Origin: Chloracidobacterium sp.
GTDB lineage: Bacteria; Acidobacteriota; Blastocatellia; Chloracidobacteriales; Chloracidobacteriaceae
Assembly: GCA_025057975.1 (NCBI GenBank)
Contig: JANWUV010000001.1
Span: 310,001-374,000 of the forward strand
Direction: 5' to 3'
Length of the DNA: 64,000 nucleotides
Below, piece after piece: positions 25,057-33,747 of the stretch; position 1 is the first letter of the stretch; every line of letters begins with the position of its first letter. The notes beneath the pieces were generated by a model. The model was given only the letters and a program-made list of their open reading frames with translations, ran no database searches and was not told where the DNA came from. The translations under genes and the position numbers were made by a program.

Positions 25057-26574
25057 ATGAATCAGTCCGTACCCATGTTTGATCTTGCCAAGCTGCTCCG
25101 TGAAAAGTACGAGCCAGTCATCGGTCTTGAAATCCACGCGCAACTCAACACAAGGAGTAAAATTTTTTGCCCCTGTCCGACTTACTTCGGCGCGGAACCA
25201 AACGCCAACACATGTCCAGTGTGTTTGGGGTTGCCCGGCGCGCTGCCGGTGCTCAATCAGGCCGTGGTGGAAAAAGCGGCGTTTGCGGCCTTTGCACTGA
25301 ACCTCCACATCAATGAAGTCTCCATCTTTTCGCGGAAGAACTACTTTTACCCTGACTTACCCAAGGGCTATCAGATTTCGCAGTACGACCAGCCTTTTTC
25401 CGTCGCTGGGTATGTTGAAATTCCGACCAGCGAACGCGACGAAGGGGGGCGTCCGATTGAGTGGCGTTTGAAGCGGTTTCGAATTCAGCGCATGCACATT
25501 GAGGAAGACGCGGGTAAGAGCCTGCACGAGGGCATGCCGGACTCGGCCAAAGTCTCCTACGTCAACCTTAACCGCAGCGGCGTGCCGTTGGTGGAGATTG
25601 TCAGCGAGCCGGATTTCCGCAGCAGTTGGGAAGCGTACGACTACGTGCAGTATTTGCGGCGTGCATTGCTCTACGTGGACGCCTGCGACGGCAACATGGA
25701 GGAGGGAAGCCTGCGCTGCGACGCAAATGTTTCCATTCGGCGGCGGGGCAGTGACACGTTCGGCGTCCGTACAGAAACGAAAAACCTCAACTCCTTTCGT
25801 TTCATTCAGCGGGCGATTGACTACGAGATTGCGCGGCAGATTCGGATTCTTGAGGAAGGTGGTCACATCGTGCAGGAGACGCGCTTGTGGAATGAACGCG
25901 AGGCGCGCACATACACGATGCGCACCAAGGAGGAAGCGCATGACTACCGTTACTTTCCTGAACCAGACCTACCGCCGTTGGTCTTGAGCGCAGAAACCAT
26001 TGCGGCGTTGCGCGCCCGGATGCCGGAGCTACCAGAGCCGCGTCGTCGGCGTTTCGCCGAGACCTATGGGCTTTCCCTAGAGGACTCGACGTTGATGACG
26101 ACAACCCGCGAAGCGGCGGACTTCTTCGAAGCCTGCGTCAAGGCGAGCGGTAACGCGCGCGCCGTCTTCAACTGGATCGCCAATGAACTGCTGGCCCGCG
26201 TTCCGGTTGAAAAACTGTCGCTCGCCACATCGCCTGTTAGTCCCGAAGCGTTGGCCGAACTCATTGCTTTGATTACCGACGGCACGCTGAGCAACAAGTT
26301 GGCAAAGGAAGTTTTTGAACGAATGTTGACGACCGGCAAGCCGGCCAAGCTGATTGTACAGGAGTTAGGCGGCGGCCAAGTGTCGGACGTAGGACAGATT
26401 GAAGCGATTGCGTCGGAAGTTATCGCCGCCAACCCGAAGCAGGCGGCGGAGTACCGGGCTGGCAAGAAGCCGTTGTTTGCCTTCTTTGTTGGGCAGGTCA
26501 TGAAGGCAACGAAAGGGAAGGCGAATCCGCAGGTCGTCAATGATGTGCTCAAGCGTTTACTGGACGCCCCATAG
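25057..26574 (+). CDS. gatB: Aspartyl/glutamyl-tRNA amidotransferase subunit B
   Basis: The 505-residue protein is GatB, which phosphorylates and amidates Glu-tRNA-Gln or Asp-tRNA-Asn together with GatA and GatC. The signature VIGLEIHAQLNTRSKIFCPC is followed by CPVCLGLPGALPVLN, giving the zinc-type cysteines. SIFSRKNYFYPDLPKGYQIS is the highly conserved catalytic segment. The C-terminal YqeY-like tail (about 350-505) ends KGKANPQVVNDVLKRLL. ATG at 25057 or 25075 could be the start. gatA and gatC are not in the window. Confidence 0.97.
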   Translation: MNQSVPMFDLAKLLREKYEPVIGLEIHAQLNTRSKIFCPCPTYFGAEPNANTCPVCLGLPGALPVLNQAVVEKAAFAAFALNLHINEVSIFSRKNYFYPDLPKGYQISQYDQPFSVAGYVEIPTSERDEGGRPIEWRLKRFRIQRMHIEEDAGKSLHEGMPDSAKVSYVNLNRSGVPLVEIVSEPDFRSSWEAYDYVQYLRRALLYVDACDGNMEEGSLRCDANVSIRRRGSDTFGVRTETKNLNSFRFIQRAIDYEIARQIRILEEGGHIVQETRLWNEREARTYTMRTKEEAHDYRYFPEPDLPPLVLSAETIAALRARMPELPEPRRRRFAETYGLSLEDSTLMTTTREAADFFEACVKASGNARAVFNWIANELLARVPVEKLSLATSPVSPEALAELIALITDGTLSNKLAKEVFERMLTTGKPAKLIVQELGGGQVSDVGQIEAIASEVIAANPKQAAEYRAGKKPLFAFFVGQVMKATKGKANPQVVNDVLKRLLDAP

Positions 26575-26721
26575 GAAGCTGAAAAAAGTTTCCAGGGGAC
26601 AGCCCGGCGGCGATCAACCAAGACGCTTCAGCCAAGCGTGCGGACGGAAACCGACAAGCTCCGCCCTAGCGTTATTGGCACATGTTTACCGAAGCCGCCG
26701 ACGCACGGTTTGACAGGGGCA

Positions 26722-26750
26722 TTGACGAAAAGTGCCCCGAAACCTTATGC
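26722..26750 (+). promoter_or_regulatory. Probable sigma-70 promoter of rpsT
   Basis: TTGACG (26722-26727) and TTATGC (26745-26750) are spaced by 17 bases, predicting a transcript start near 26757 and a leader of about 45 bases. An inverted repeat GGGGCA/TGCCCC (26716-26721 and 26733-26738) straddles the -35 box and could be an operator. Confidence 0.55.
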
Positions 26751-26800
26751 TGACCGACTCACTTTGAGCACAAGCTTGACAAGGAGACGAACCACCCTGC

Positions 26801-27166
26801 ATGCCGAACAAGGCTTCTGCCCTCAAACGTGTCCGTCAAACAGAGCGGCGCAACGCTGTCAACCGTCGTAATCGGAGTCGTCTGCGCACGTTCATCAAGA
26901 AGTTTCGGGCGGCGCTCAAAAAGCCCGCTCCCGAAGACTTGGCGCTGCTTGAGCCGCAAAAGTTGGCCCGCGTCAAAAAGAAAGAGGCGACGGGTCTCCA
27001 GAAGGTGTACTTGGAGGCCGTTTCAATCATTGATAAGTCCGTTCAGAAAGGGATTATTCACCGCAACACGGCAGCCCGCTACAAATCACGGCTCTGGCGT
27101 CGCATCGTGACCACCCTCAATCATTACAAGGCCGGGGAGACAACCTCTCCGGCGGCCAACGCCTGA
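26801..27166 (+). CDS. rpsT: Ribosomal protein S20, extended form
   Basis: The predicted protein has 121 residues, against about 85-90 for most S20. The N-terminus MPNKASALKRVRQTERRN and the later KGIIHRNTAARYKSRL are diagnostic. Extra length comes from an insertion of about 12-15 residues around PEDLALLEPQKLARVKKKEA and from a C-terminal tail. S20 binds 16S rRNA early in small-subunit assembly. AAGGAG precedes the ATG by about 17 bases. The next gene starts 13 bases after the stop. Confidence 0.95.
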   Translation: MPNKASALKRVRQTERRNAVNRRNRSRLRTFIKKFRAALKKPAPEDLALLEPQKLARVKKKEATGLQKVYLEAVSIIDKSVQKGIIHRNTAARYKSRLWRRIVTTLNHYKAGETTSPAANA

Positions 27167-27179
27167 AGCGTCTGTTTTG

Positions 27180-28364
27180 GTGTCGCTTTGCGCCTTCCGC
27201 CGGCGATTTCGGTCGGCTCGTCTCCTGTGGGGGATCGTTTGGCTGATGATGTGGCCGGCGTCCGCACCGCGCACGAGCCAAAGCGTCGGTGCCGCCGTTG
27301 TCGCCGACCCACTGACGACCGTCGCTCCAAACACAGCGTATGCAGCCGACCTCGCCTTGGCGGCGCGCTATGCGCCGGTCTTCCACCAAGGTTTGGGGCA
27401 GACGCCGCGTTTTGACTACATCACCAACTTCGACTTCGACAACGACTGGCGCGGCGACAACAACTGGCAAAATGCCGAAGACACCCGTTTTCCGTTGGCT
27501 GCGTGGGTGTATTTTTCCGTCTGTGAAACAACGACGCACTACTTCATCCACTACGCGGTTTTTCACCCACGCGATTGGAAAGGCGGCAATCGGCGCGGCG
27601 TCGTCATGAGCGACCTGCTGCGCATCGGCGCACGCTATGGGCGGCGGTATGACCCAACCGGCGTGGTGGACGACCTCGTGCTGGCGCACGAAAATGATTT
27701 GGAAGGCTGTCTGGTGGTGGTCGCCAAGGCGCGCGGCGGCGCGGCGAACCGCGAACGGGTGGTGTTTGTGGAGTCGCTGTCCCACAACAAGTTTCTGCGT
27801 TACACGCCGGGGACCGGACAAGCCGCCAACACCGTTCGACTCGAAGGCGACCGGCCGCTGCTGTTCATTGAACCGCGCGGTCATGGCATTGAAGCTTACC
27901 GGGGCAGCCAACGTCAGCTTCGGGACTCGGACAAGGGCATCGTCCGCTATGAATACGCCGGTCAGCCGGGCGTTCCCGGCGACGGCGAACCGCCGCAACG
28001 ACTGGGCTATGCGCTGACGCCGCTGGGGCCGACGCTCTGGGCGCGCGCACAAGGGGGACGCAACGAAACCTACGGCGAACAGTTCAACTATGGGACACGG
28101 CACATCACAGTCGCCGGGGGGCGGCGCGCGCTCTGGCTCGGCGTGTTGGGTTCGGCGTTTTTGGGCGTGAACGGCGGCCGGAACATGGCGCGGCCGCCGT
28201 GGGGTTGGTTTGATCGCAACGAGCGCCACCGCCCGCTCGGCGAGTGGTATTTTGACCCGGCGGCGACCATCAAGCGTCACTTTCAGCTTGGAAGCGACTT
28301 CTCAACCAGTTACGTTGCGCACCCGCTGCTGCAACCGGCGGCCGGTCGGACACCACGCGACTAG
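27180..28364 (+). CDS. Secreted protein of unknown function (Vps62-like region)
   Basis: The predicted 394-residue protein has a basic, hydrophobic N-terminus (about 1-35) consistent with a signal peptide. The central part is rich in Trp, Tyr and His: RYAPVFHQGLGQTPRFDYIT, FDFDNDWRGDNNWQN and THYFIHYAVFHPRDW. I recall this pattern from secreted bacterial hypotheticals related to Vps62-type domains, but I cannot assign a function. The start is GTG at 27180, with TTG at 27177 directly before it. It may be transcribed from the rpsT promoter. Confidence 0.7.
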   Translation: MSLCAFRRRFRSARLLWGIVWLMMWPASAPRTSQSVGAAVVADPLTTVAPNTAYAADLALAARYAPVFHQGLGQTPRFDYITNFDFDNDWRGDNNWQNAEDTRFPLAAWVYFSVCETTTHYFIHYAVFHPRDWKGGNRRGVVMSDLLRIGARYGRRYDPTGVVDDLVLAHENDLEGCLVVVAKARGGAANRERVVFVESLSHNKFLRYTPGTGQAANTVRLEGDRPLLFIEPRGHGIEAYRGSQRQLRDSDKGIVRYEYAGQPGVPGDGEPPQRLGYALTPLGPTLWARAQGGRNETYGEQFNYGTRHITVAGGRRALWLGVLGSAFLGVNGGRNMARPPWGWFDRNERHRPLGEWYFDPAATIKRHFQLGSDFSTSYVAHPLLQPAAGRTPRD

Positions 28365-28429
28365 ACGGTATAGAGAGGCGGCGTTGGCGGCCTGTGAGGT
28401 CTGGCGCAGCGAAAGCGCCGCATTCTGCA

Positions 28430-29050
28430 CTAGTCTCCGTCAGACGCTTGCCGGCTTTCTTGGTTGGGCAACAGCCAAGCTCCGGCCGGCGTCAGGAACT
28501 CAACGCCGGCAAGAAAACGGCCTTCCTCCTCCTCATCAGGCCGAATGTTGCGCACAACGGCTTCAATCGTCTCCGCCGCATCGCCGCGCGTACCAAACAG
28601 ATGCACATGCTCACCGGGCGCAAACTCTGTGGCAACGCGCAACTGTGCGCCGAGCAAACTTGTCACTTCCACAACGGCCAACTCCGCCCATAGCTTTCGC
28701 TGTAGGTTGTTCGCCACGAGAATGACCGGGTGGGAGACCGGAAAACGGGGCGCACGCCGCTTGCCGTTCGGGTCGGGATCGGTTTCGACGGCCGGCAGCG
28801 GCGCACGCGGCTTGCGGGAAAACGCCACTTCTTCAATCGCACGCCGGAGCAACTTGACCCGACTTTGCTCAAGCCGCTGCGCTTCAAGGACATCCCACAG
28901 CAAGAGATGCGCGTTGGGATCGGGGAAACCGCTCCACAACACACTGTAGATGCGCATCAAAGCTTCTTCATAGTTGCCCTGCTGAAAAGCTCGCCGCGCC
29001 AACTCAAGGTTGACTTGGGGTGAGCTCTGAGCGGTGTTGGTGGCGGTCAT
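28430..29050 (-). CDS. PilZ-domain protein with N-terminal TPR-like segment
   Basis: In this 206-residue protein, residues about 10-60 resemble a TPR-type helical hairpin (NLELARRAFQQGNYEEALMR). From about 90 the sequence KRRAPRFPVSHPVILVAN starts a PilZ-like barrel, with VVEVTSLLGAQLRV at the (D/N)xSxxG position and FLAGVEFLTPAGAWLL near the end. The key motif is degenerate, with Leu and Ala where PilZ has Ser and Gly, so c-di-GMP binding is doubtful. The ATG at 29050 is preferred to the TTG at 29065. It faces the secreted-protein gene convergently. Confidence 0.68.
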   Translation of the reverse strand: MTATNTAQSSPQVNLELARRAFQQGNYEEALMRIYSVLWSGFPDPNAHLLLWDVLEAQRLEQSRVKLLRRAIEEVAFSRKPRAPLPAVETDPDPNGKRRAPRFPVSHPVILVANNLQRKLWAELAVVEVTSLLGAQLRVATEFAPGEHVHLFGTRGDAAETIEAVVRNIRPDEEEEGRFLAGVEFLTPAGAWLLPNQESRQASDGD

Positions 29051-29086
29051 CGTTCGTTGCGTCAAACATCCGGGTTGAGCTTAGTG

Positions 29087-29178
29087 CTTGGCGCACGCTG
29101 TACTTAGCACGCTGTACTTAGCGCACGCTGACCCCTGGCCGAATGATGGTCGCTAAAAACCTTGACAGTGTGCGCCAA
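29087..29178. repeat. Tandem 14-bp repeat with distal inverted copy
   Basis: The 14-base unit CACGCTGTACTTAG occurs twice in tandem (29094-29107 and 29108-29121) and is followed by CGCACGCTG. The 14-mer CTTGGCGCACGCTG at 29087-29100 recurs inverted with one mismatch at 29165-29178. It lies between two leftward genes, upstream of the PilZ gene. Confidence 0.75.
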
Positions 29179-29222
29179 GGCGTCAAGCCGGTTTTGTCTC
29201 CGATGATTTTGCCGCGTCACGT

Positions 29223-31184
29223 TCAGTGAGAAAAGGCCGGTTCCATCGCCAGCCGCAAATTCGCGCGCGCCGACTCCGAAGCGGAGTCCACCCTAAGCGC
29301 CTCAACAAAGGCGCGGCGCGCAGCTTCATAGTTCCCCTGTTCGCCATGGATGACGCCGAGATTCACCCAAGCGTCACCCAACTGCGGGTCAAGCGCCACA
29401 GCCCGTTCAAGGGCAGCGCGTGCGGCGTCGGGCTGGTTCAGGCGCAGCAGGGTGACGCCGTAGCCGGCCCAAGCCGTCGCCAAGAAGGGATCGCGGCGCA
29501 GCGCGTCCTCGTAAATGGCGCGGGCTTCCGCGTAATGGCCGCCACGGTAAAAACCGGCCGCCGTGTTGGCGAGCACGTCGCCGGGTGGAACATACTGGCG
29601 TTTGCCGGCCTCATACCAACGGAGCGCCTCCTCGGTGCGTCCTTGGCGGGCAAGCGCGTTGGCGAGCGAAAAATACGCTTGCCAGCCCAGCGGATTACCT
29701 GCAATGGCCGCCCGGAACAGGGCTTCGGCTTCCGCGATGCGTCCCTGCCGAAGATAAAGTTGCCCCAGCAACGTACGCGGCGCGGCGCGATGCGCGCCAA
29801 TCCTAATTGCCTGCTGCAAGGCGGCTTCAGCCGCCGCCACGTCCCCGGCGTCCTCATACACCTTGGCGATCCCCATCCAGCTCTTTGGATTGCCGGGTGC
29901 GTCGCGCAGCAGCGCCCGGCTGTAGGCTTCGTTGTCGGTCCAGTCCGGGTTGCGCGTAATCGTTCGCCACGCCATCAGCGCCAGTCCGACGACGCACAGT
30001 GCAACGGCGGCGGTTTTCCCTTCTGGCGCACGCCTGTAAAGCGTTTCCAGTCCAAGACCACCCAGCAGACAAATAGAGATTGAGGGCACGTATAGCACCC
30101 GTTCGGCGATCACCAGTCCAGTCGGAACGACAATGTTCGAGACCAGTGAAATCGAAACAAAGAACATCAAGACGGCGAACGCTACAATCGGCCGTCGCCG
30201 CCAAGCAGACAGCCCAATGCCAAGTACGGCGCTGACCAAGACGAGCGACAGCGCGACGCGGGGCGTGACAGTTGAAACCTTCGGAAAAAAGCTGAAGTCG
30301 TAAAAGGCGCAGAGTTTGTACGGGAAGACGAGCAGTCGGAAGTACTCGACAAACCCTTGCGACATCGTCAAAACGCGCGTCAGCCATGTATCGCCGTGAA
30401 AGTACGTCTGGTCGCCTTGGACACCGAAGCGTCCATTTACCAGCCGCCGGGTGACGATATAGCTTGCAGCGACAAGGAGAAAACCGCTGGCGTCCACCGC
30501 CGCCCGCCGCCACTCTGCGCGAGTTCGCAAGCGTCCGGCGCACAGCTCCGCCAATCCAATAACGCCGATGAGGGTGAGGGCGCTTTCCTTGGCGTACATC
30601 GCCACGGCGAACGCCGCCCACGCTAACCATCGCCAATGCCGTCCCTGTGCGATGCGCAAGTAGGCGTGCCAGCTCAAAAAACCGAAGCCGGCCGCCAGCA
30701 GCTCCGTTCGCCCGACGACCTGCGTGACTGCCTCGACATGCACCGGGTGCGCAGCGAACAGAAGCGCTGTGAACAACGCCAACAGCAACCGGCGCGTGTA
30801 GGCGGCGACCAGTCCGTAAAGCAGGCAACCGTTCAAGGCATGGAGCGCCAAGTTGACCAAGTGATATCCCAGCGGATGAAACCCGTGGACGGCGTAGTTG
30901 AGCGCCAAGCTGACGTTGACCACCGGGCGGTAGGTGGCGACCTCTTCGTAGCCGATCCCCCAGTACGGCTGGGCGAACACGCGATAAATGTGCGGTAGGT
31001 CACGGATGGCGCGGTTGACCGTCACCACCAGCACATCGTCTTGGGCGAAGCCGCAGTTGAGCGCGTTGGCGTAGCAGACGACCGTGACGAGACTGATGAG
31101 CAGGTAGGCCGTGCGCGCCGGAAGCGTCTTGTCGGCCGACGCAGCTTGCGCCGTCGCCGGGGCTGGATTATGGCTTTCAGGCAT
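29223..31184 (-). CDS. TMTC-like membrane protein: glycosyltransferase-type core plus TPR repeats
   Basis: The 653-residue protein has about 11 membrane helices in residues 25-430. The first loop carries NCGFAQDDVLVVTVN, with an Asp-Asp pair as in GT-C enzymes, followed by TYRPVVNVSLALNYAVHGFH and PLGYHLVNLALHALNG. This is the pattern of DUF1736/TMTC-type proteins. Residues about 450-653 are TPRs, including ALAWYEAGKRQ-like and AWVNLGVIHGEQGNYEAARR units. Eukaryotic TMTCs are O-mannosyltransferases; a bacterial role in protein or surface glycosylation is inferred. The ATG at 31184 is used; the frame is open to 31397. Confidence 0.83.
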   Translation of the reverse strand: MPESHNPAPATAQAASADKTLPARTAYLLISLVTVVCYANALNCGFAQDDVLVVTVNRAIRDLPHIYRVFAQPYWGIGYEEVATYRPVVNVSLALNYAVHGFHPLGYHLVNLALHALNGCLLYGLVAAYTRRLLLALFTALLFAAHPVHVEAVTQVVGRTELLAAGFGFLSWHAYLRIAQGRHWRWLAWAAFAVAMYAKESALTLIGVIGLAELCAGRLRTRAEWRRAAVDASGFLLVAASYIVTRRLVNGRFGVQGDQTYFHGDTWLTRVLTMSQGFVEYFRLLVFPYKLCAFYDFSFFPKVSTVTPRVALSLVLVSAVLGIGLSAWRRRPIVAFAVLMFFVSISLVSNIVVPTGLVIAERVLYVPSISICLLGGLGLETLYRRAPEGKTAAVALCVVGLALMAWRTITRNPDWTDNEAYSRALLRDAPGNPKSWMGIAKVYEDAGDVAAAEAALQQAIRIGAHRAAPRTLLGQLYLRQGRIAEAEALFRAAIAGNPLGWQAYFSLANALARQGRTEEALRWYEAGKRQYVPPGDVLANTAAGFYRGGHYAEARAIYEDALRRDPFLATAWAGYGVTLLRLNQPDAARAALERAVALDPQLGDAWVNLGVIHGEQGNYEAARRAFVEALRVDSASESARANLRLAMEPAFSH

Positions 31185-31230
31185 GAGGCTTACACCGGGT
31201 GCGTCTTTTGAAAACCGTGACCGTACAGCC

Positions 31231-31608
31231 ATGATGGCATACCTTGCCGGTTTTCTCTTTACGTCGGCGGTCTTCATCGTGAGCGTTTTGTACCAACCGC
31301 CCGACACGCCGACCGTCACGCTGTGTACGCTGAAGACCACCACCGGCATTGACTGTCCAACCTGCGGCCTGACGCGCGCTTTTTGTGCGCTCGCCAAGGG
31401 GCAATGGACGCGCGCCCTACGTTTTCATCCCATGTCGCCGGTGATTTTCACCTTGTTCGGGTGGTGGTGGCTGCGCTCTCTGTTGCATTTGATGGGCCGC
31501 AGCCGCTGGGTTCAGCGTGTCGAAGGTTGGTTTCCGCCGTGGCCGACCGTTCTGGTCATAGCGGCGGGATTGCTGATCGGGTGGGCGTTCAAGCTCAAGT
31601 TGCAGTGA
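31231..31608 (+). CDS. DUF2752 membrane protein
   Basis: The predicted 125-residue protein has about three membrane helices. Between the first two lies the family hallmark TGIDCPTCGLTRAFCALAKG, with CPTCGLTR and the later FHPMSPV. Function is unknown; these proteins are widespread in Acidobacteriota, Bacteroidota and Actinobacteria. Start 31231 gives a helix directly at the N-terminus. An upstream in-frame ATG at 31183 would share bases with the start codon of the divergent TMTC-like gene. Confidence 0.85.
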   Translation: MMAYLAGFLFTSAVFIVSVLYQPPDTPTVTLCTLKTTTGIDCPTCGLTRAFCALAKGQWTRALRFHPMSPVIFTLFGWWWLRSLLHLMGRSRWVQRVEGWFPPWPTVLVIAAGLLIGWAFKLKLQ

Positions 31609-31774
31609 ATCACAGATTCACCGTTGAACTTGTTATCGCTGGGATGTACGCTACGCCCCTGCAAGGTTAGGGAACGCTGTAGCGCCTTCGGCAAGAGGTT
31701 GTTCAGCTTTTGGCGTGAGGCGCTGGTCTGAGCCAGGTTCGACTCCTTTTCCCGACCGCTTTCCGAGGTTCGCC

Positions 31775-33706
31775 ATGCGCGACGCTCCCGTTTCAAACGG
31801 CGCGTCGTCGGTTCCACCGGCTTTGCTGGCCGGCTTGACGATGCGCTTGCCGCTGGACATTGCTTCGGAACCTGCTCCGCTTCCCCCCTCCCAAAACGAC
31901 CCCTTCGTCGGTCGGACGCTCGATGGCAAGTACCGGATCGAGCGCCGTATCGGACGCGGCGGGTCCGGCACGGTCTATCGCGCCCGCCACCTACTCATTC
32001 ACCGCACTGTCGCCGTCAAGGTGCTGTCGCTGCAGCTTGTCGCCGATGAAGACGCGCTGGCGCGCTTTCGGCGTGAAGCGACCATGGCCGGACAGCTCAA
32101 GCACGTCAACATTGTTTCCGTCACGGATTTTGGCATCACGCCGGACGGCGTGGCCTATCTGGTGATGGACTTCATCGAAGGGCGAAGCCTGCGCCGCATC
32201 CTCGACACCGAAACAACAATTGCCCCGGAGCGGATTGTGCGGTGGATGAAAGCCGTCTGCTCGGCGGTGCATGCCGCGCACCGCAAGGGCATCATCCACC
32301 GTGACCTCAAGCCGGACAACGTGATGATTGAACTCGTGGACGAGGAAGAAATTCCACGGGTGCTGGATTTTGGAATCGCCAAGTTGATGGACGCCTTCGC
32401 TGGCGGCAATGACTTCAACACCGAAACTGGCAGCGTGATGGGTACGCCCCACTACATGTCGCCAGAGCAGTGCGAGGGCAAGCCGCTTGATCCGCGCTCC
32501 GACATCTACAGCTTGGGCACGCTTGTGTACGAACTGCTGACCGGCAACGTCCCGTTTCCGGGCAAGGTCACGACAACCGTCATGATGCAGCAGGTGACGG
32601 CGACGCCGCGCCCATTGCGCGACTGGCGACCCGACCTGCCAGAAGCCGTCGAACTGTGCGTGATGCGGGCGCTGAGCAAAAATCCGGCGGCGCGACAATC
32701 CACGGCGCTGGATTTCGCCCTTGAACTGGAGGCCGCGCTGGCGTCTTCGACGGCGGGAGCTTCGTCCGACCGTTGGTTGGAGGCGGCGACGGATGAGCCG
32801 GCGAACTCGTTGTCGTCAGAACCGGCGACGGATTTTCGCGTCCAGTTACAGCAAGCGGCCGCCGCCGCGCTGCCGTTGCCGCCGGTCGCAGCGGCGACGC
32901 CCAAGCCCGTTGCCGACTTGCCTCTAGCGACCGTCGCGGCGGCGGACGCCCACGCCGGCACAGATAGTCTGCATGCGGCGGAGCAACGCGCCGCGACCGC
33001 GAAATTAGCTCTTGAACAAAACCCGCCAGCGGCTGAAAGTCCAGAGGGGAAAGCGCACGAATCCAACGCCGCATTGCCGGCGCTTCCTGCAGCGGAAGCC
33101 GTCCCGAATGCTGCAAGCGTCTCCCTTCCTGAAGCCGCGCCGCCGTCCGTGACGACGGAAGCAACGCCCCACCCTGTCGCACCGCCGGCCGCGCCAACCA
33201 TGGTGACAGAGCAACGGCGTGGCATAACTCAGCCGGCTGTCGCATCCAGCCGCGTCAAACTGCAAACGTGGCTGCCGTCGGTGGCGCTGGCGCTGGCGCT
33301 GCTGGTTGTCGGCTACGCCCTGACCATCTATGGGTGGTATCGCCAGGCGAACGTTCGGCTGGGACAACAACTGGCCGCACTAGCGCAGGATCGCCGAGAG
33401 CCACTGCATACGCTGCGCCGCCGAACCGAGGCGCAGCTTGCAGCGCACAAGCTACGTGTGGACAACGTGCAGGTTCGCCTTGATCCCCCTAACCAACAGA
33501 TCACCATTCGCGTGCGCTATCAACGTTCCCTGCTGGGCATTCCCCTCGGCTTTGAGGCGGAAGGCGTTGCGCATGCCGTGCCGATGACGCTTGACATGCT
33601 GGCGGACATCCCACCAGCGCAGGCGGAGGTGATGAACGTATCGCGGCGGGAGGTGGAGCGTTACCGCGCCGAGCGGCGCTCGGCGGCGCACGGCAACGGC
33701 AATTAG
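31775..33706 (+). CDS. Transmembrane Ser/Thr protein kinase
   Basis: In this 643-residue protein the kinase domain (about 54-320) has IGRGGSGTVYRA, Lys82, IIHRDLKPDN (173-182), DFGIAK (198-203) and GTPHYMSPEQCEG. A long Ala/Pro/Glu-rich linker (about 325-495) leads to one membrane helix at about 500-521. A basic ~120-residue extracytoplasmic domain follows, with VRLDPPNQQITIRVRYQRSL. That suggests a sensor, although no ligand-binding family is recognised. GAGGTT precedes the ATG at 31775. The Fur-family gene follows after 41 bases, apparently with its own promoter. Confidence 0.92.
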   Translation: MRDAPVSNGASSVPPALLAGLTMRLPLDIASEPAPLPPSQNDPFVGRTLDGKYRIERRIGRGGSGTVYRARHLLIHRTVAVKVLSLQLVADEDALARFRREATMAGQLKHVNIVSVTDFGITPDGVAYLVMDFIEGRSLRRILDTETTIAPERIVRWMKAVCSAVHAAHRKGIIHRDLKPDNVMIELVDEEEIPRVLDFGIAKLMDAFAGGNDFNTETGSVMGTPHYMSPEQCEGKPLDPRSDIYSLGTLVYELLTGNVPFPGKVTTTVMMQQVTATPRPLRDWRPDLPEAVELCVMRALSKNPAARQSTALDFALELEAALASSTAGASSDRWLEAATDEPANSLSSEPATDFRVQLQQAAAAALPLPPVAAATPKPVADLPLATVAAADAHAGTDSLHAAEQRAATAKLALEQNPPAAESPEGKAHESNAALPALPAAEAVPNAASVSLPEAAPPSVTTEATPHPVAPPAAPTMVTEQRRGITQPAVASSRVKLQTWLPSVALALALLVVGYALTIYGWYRQANVRLGQQLAALAQDRREPLHTLRRRTEAQLAAHKLRVDNVQVRLDPPNQQITIRVRYQRSLLGIPLGFEAEGVAHAVPMTLDMLADIPPAQAEVMNVSRREVERYRAERRSAAHGNGN

Positions 33707-33709
33707 TTC

Positions 33710-33742
33710 TTGACGGCTTCTTTATTTGGATTTAGTCTAAGC
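33710..33742 (+). promoter_or_regulatory. Probable promoter and autoregulatory half-sites of the Fur-family gene
   Basis: TTGACG (33710-33715) and TAGTCT (33733-33738) are spaced by 17 bases, predicting a start near 33745, only a few bases before the ATG, so the mRNA may be almost leaderless. The -10 box overlaps GGATTTAG-TCTAAGC (33728-33742), which shares the GGATTTAG half-site of the palindrome at 34199-34221. Confidence 0.5.
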
Positions 33743-33747
33743 GCGTT

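Noticed and set aside
27117-28280. 387-codon leftward open frame
   Set aside because: It is antisense to the secreted unknown protein and part of rpsT; its composition is random and it has no domain.
29854-30828. 324-codon leftward open frame
   Set aside because: It is an out-of-frame shadow of the TMTC-like gene.
31715-31774. tRNA-like GGTTCGACTCC at about 31735
   Set aside because: No acceptor or anticodon stem can be formed around it.
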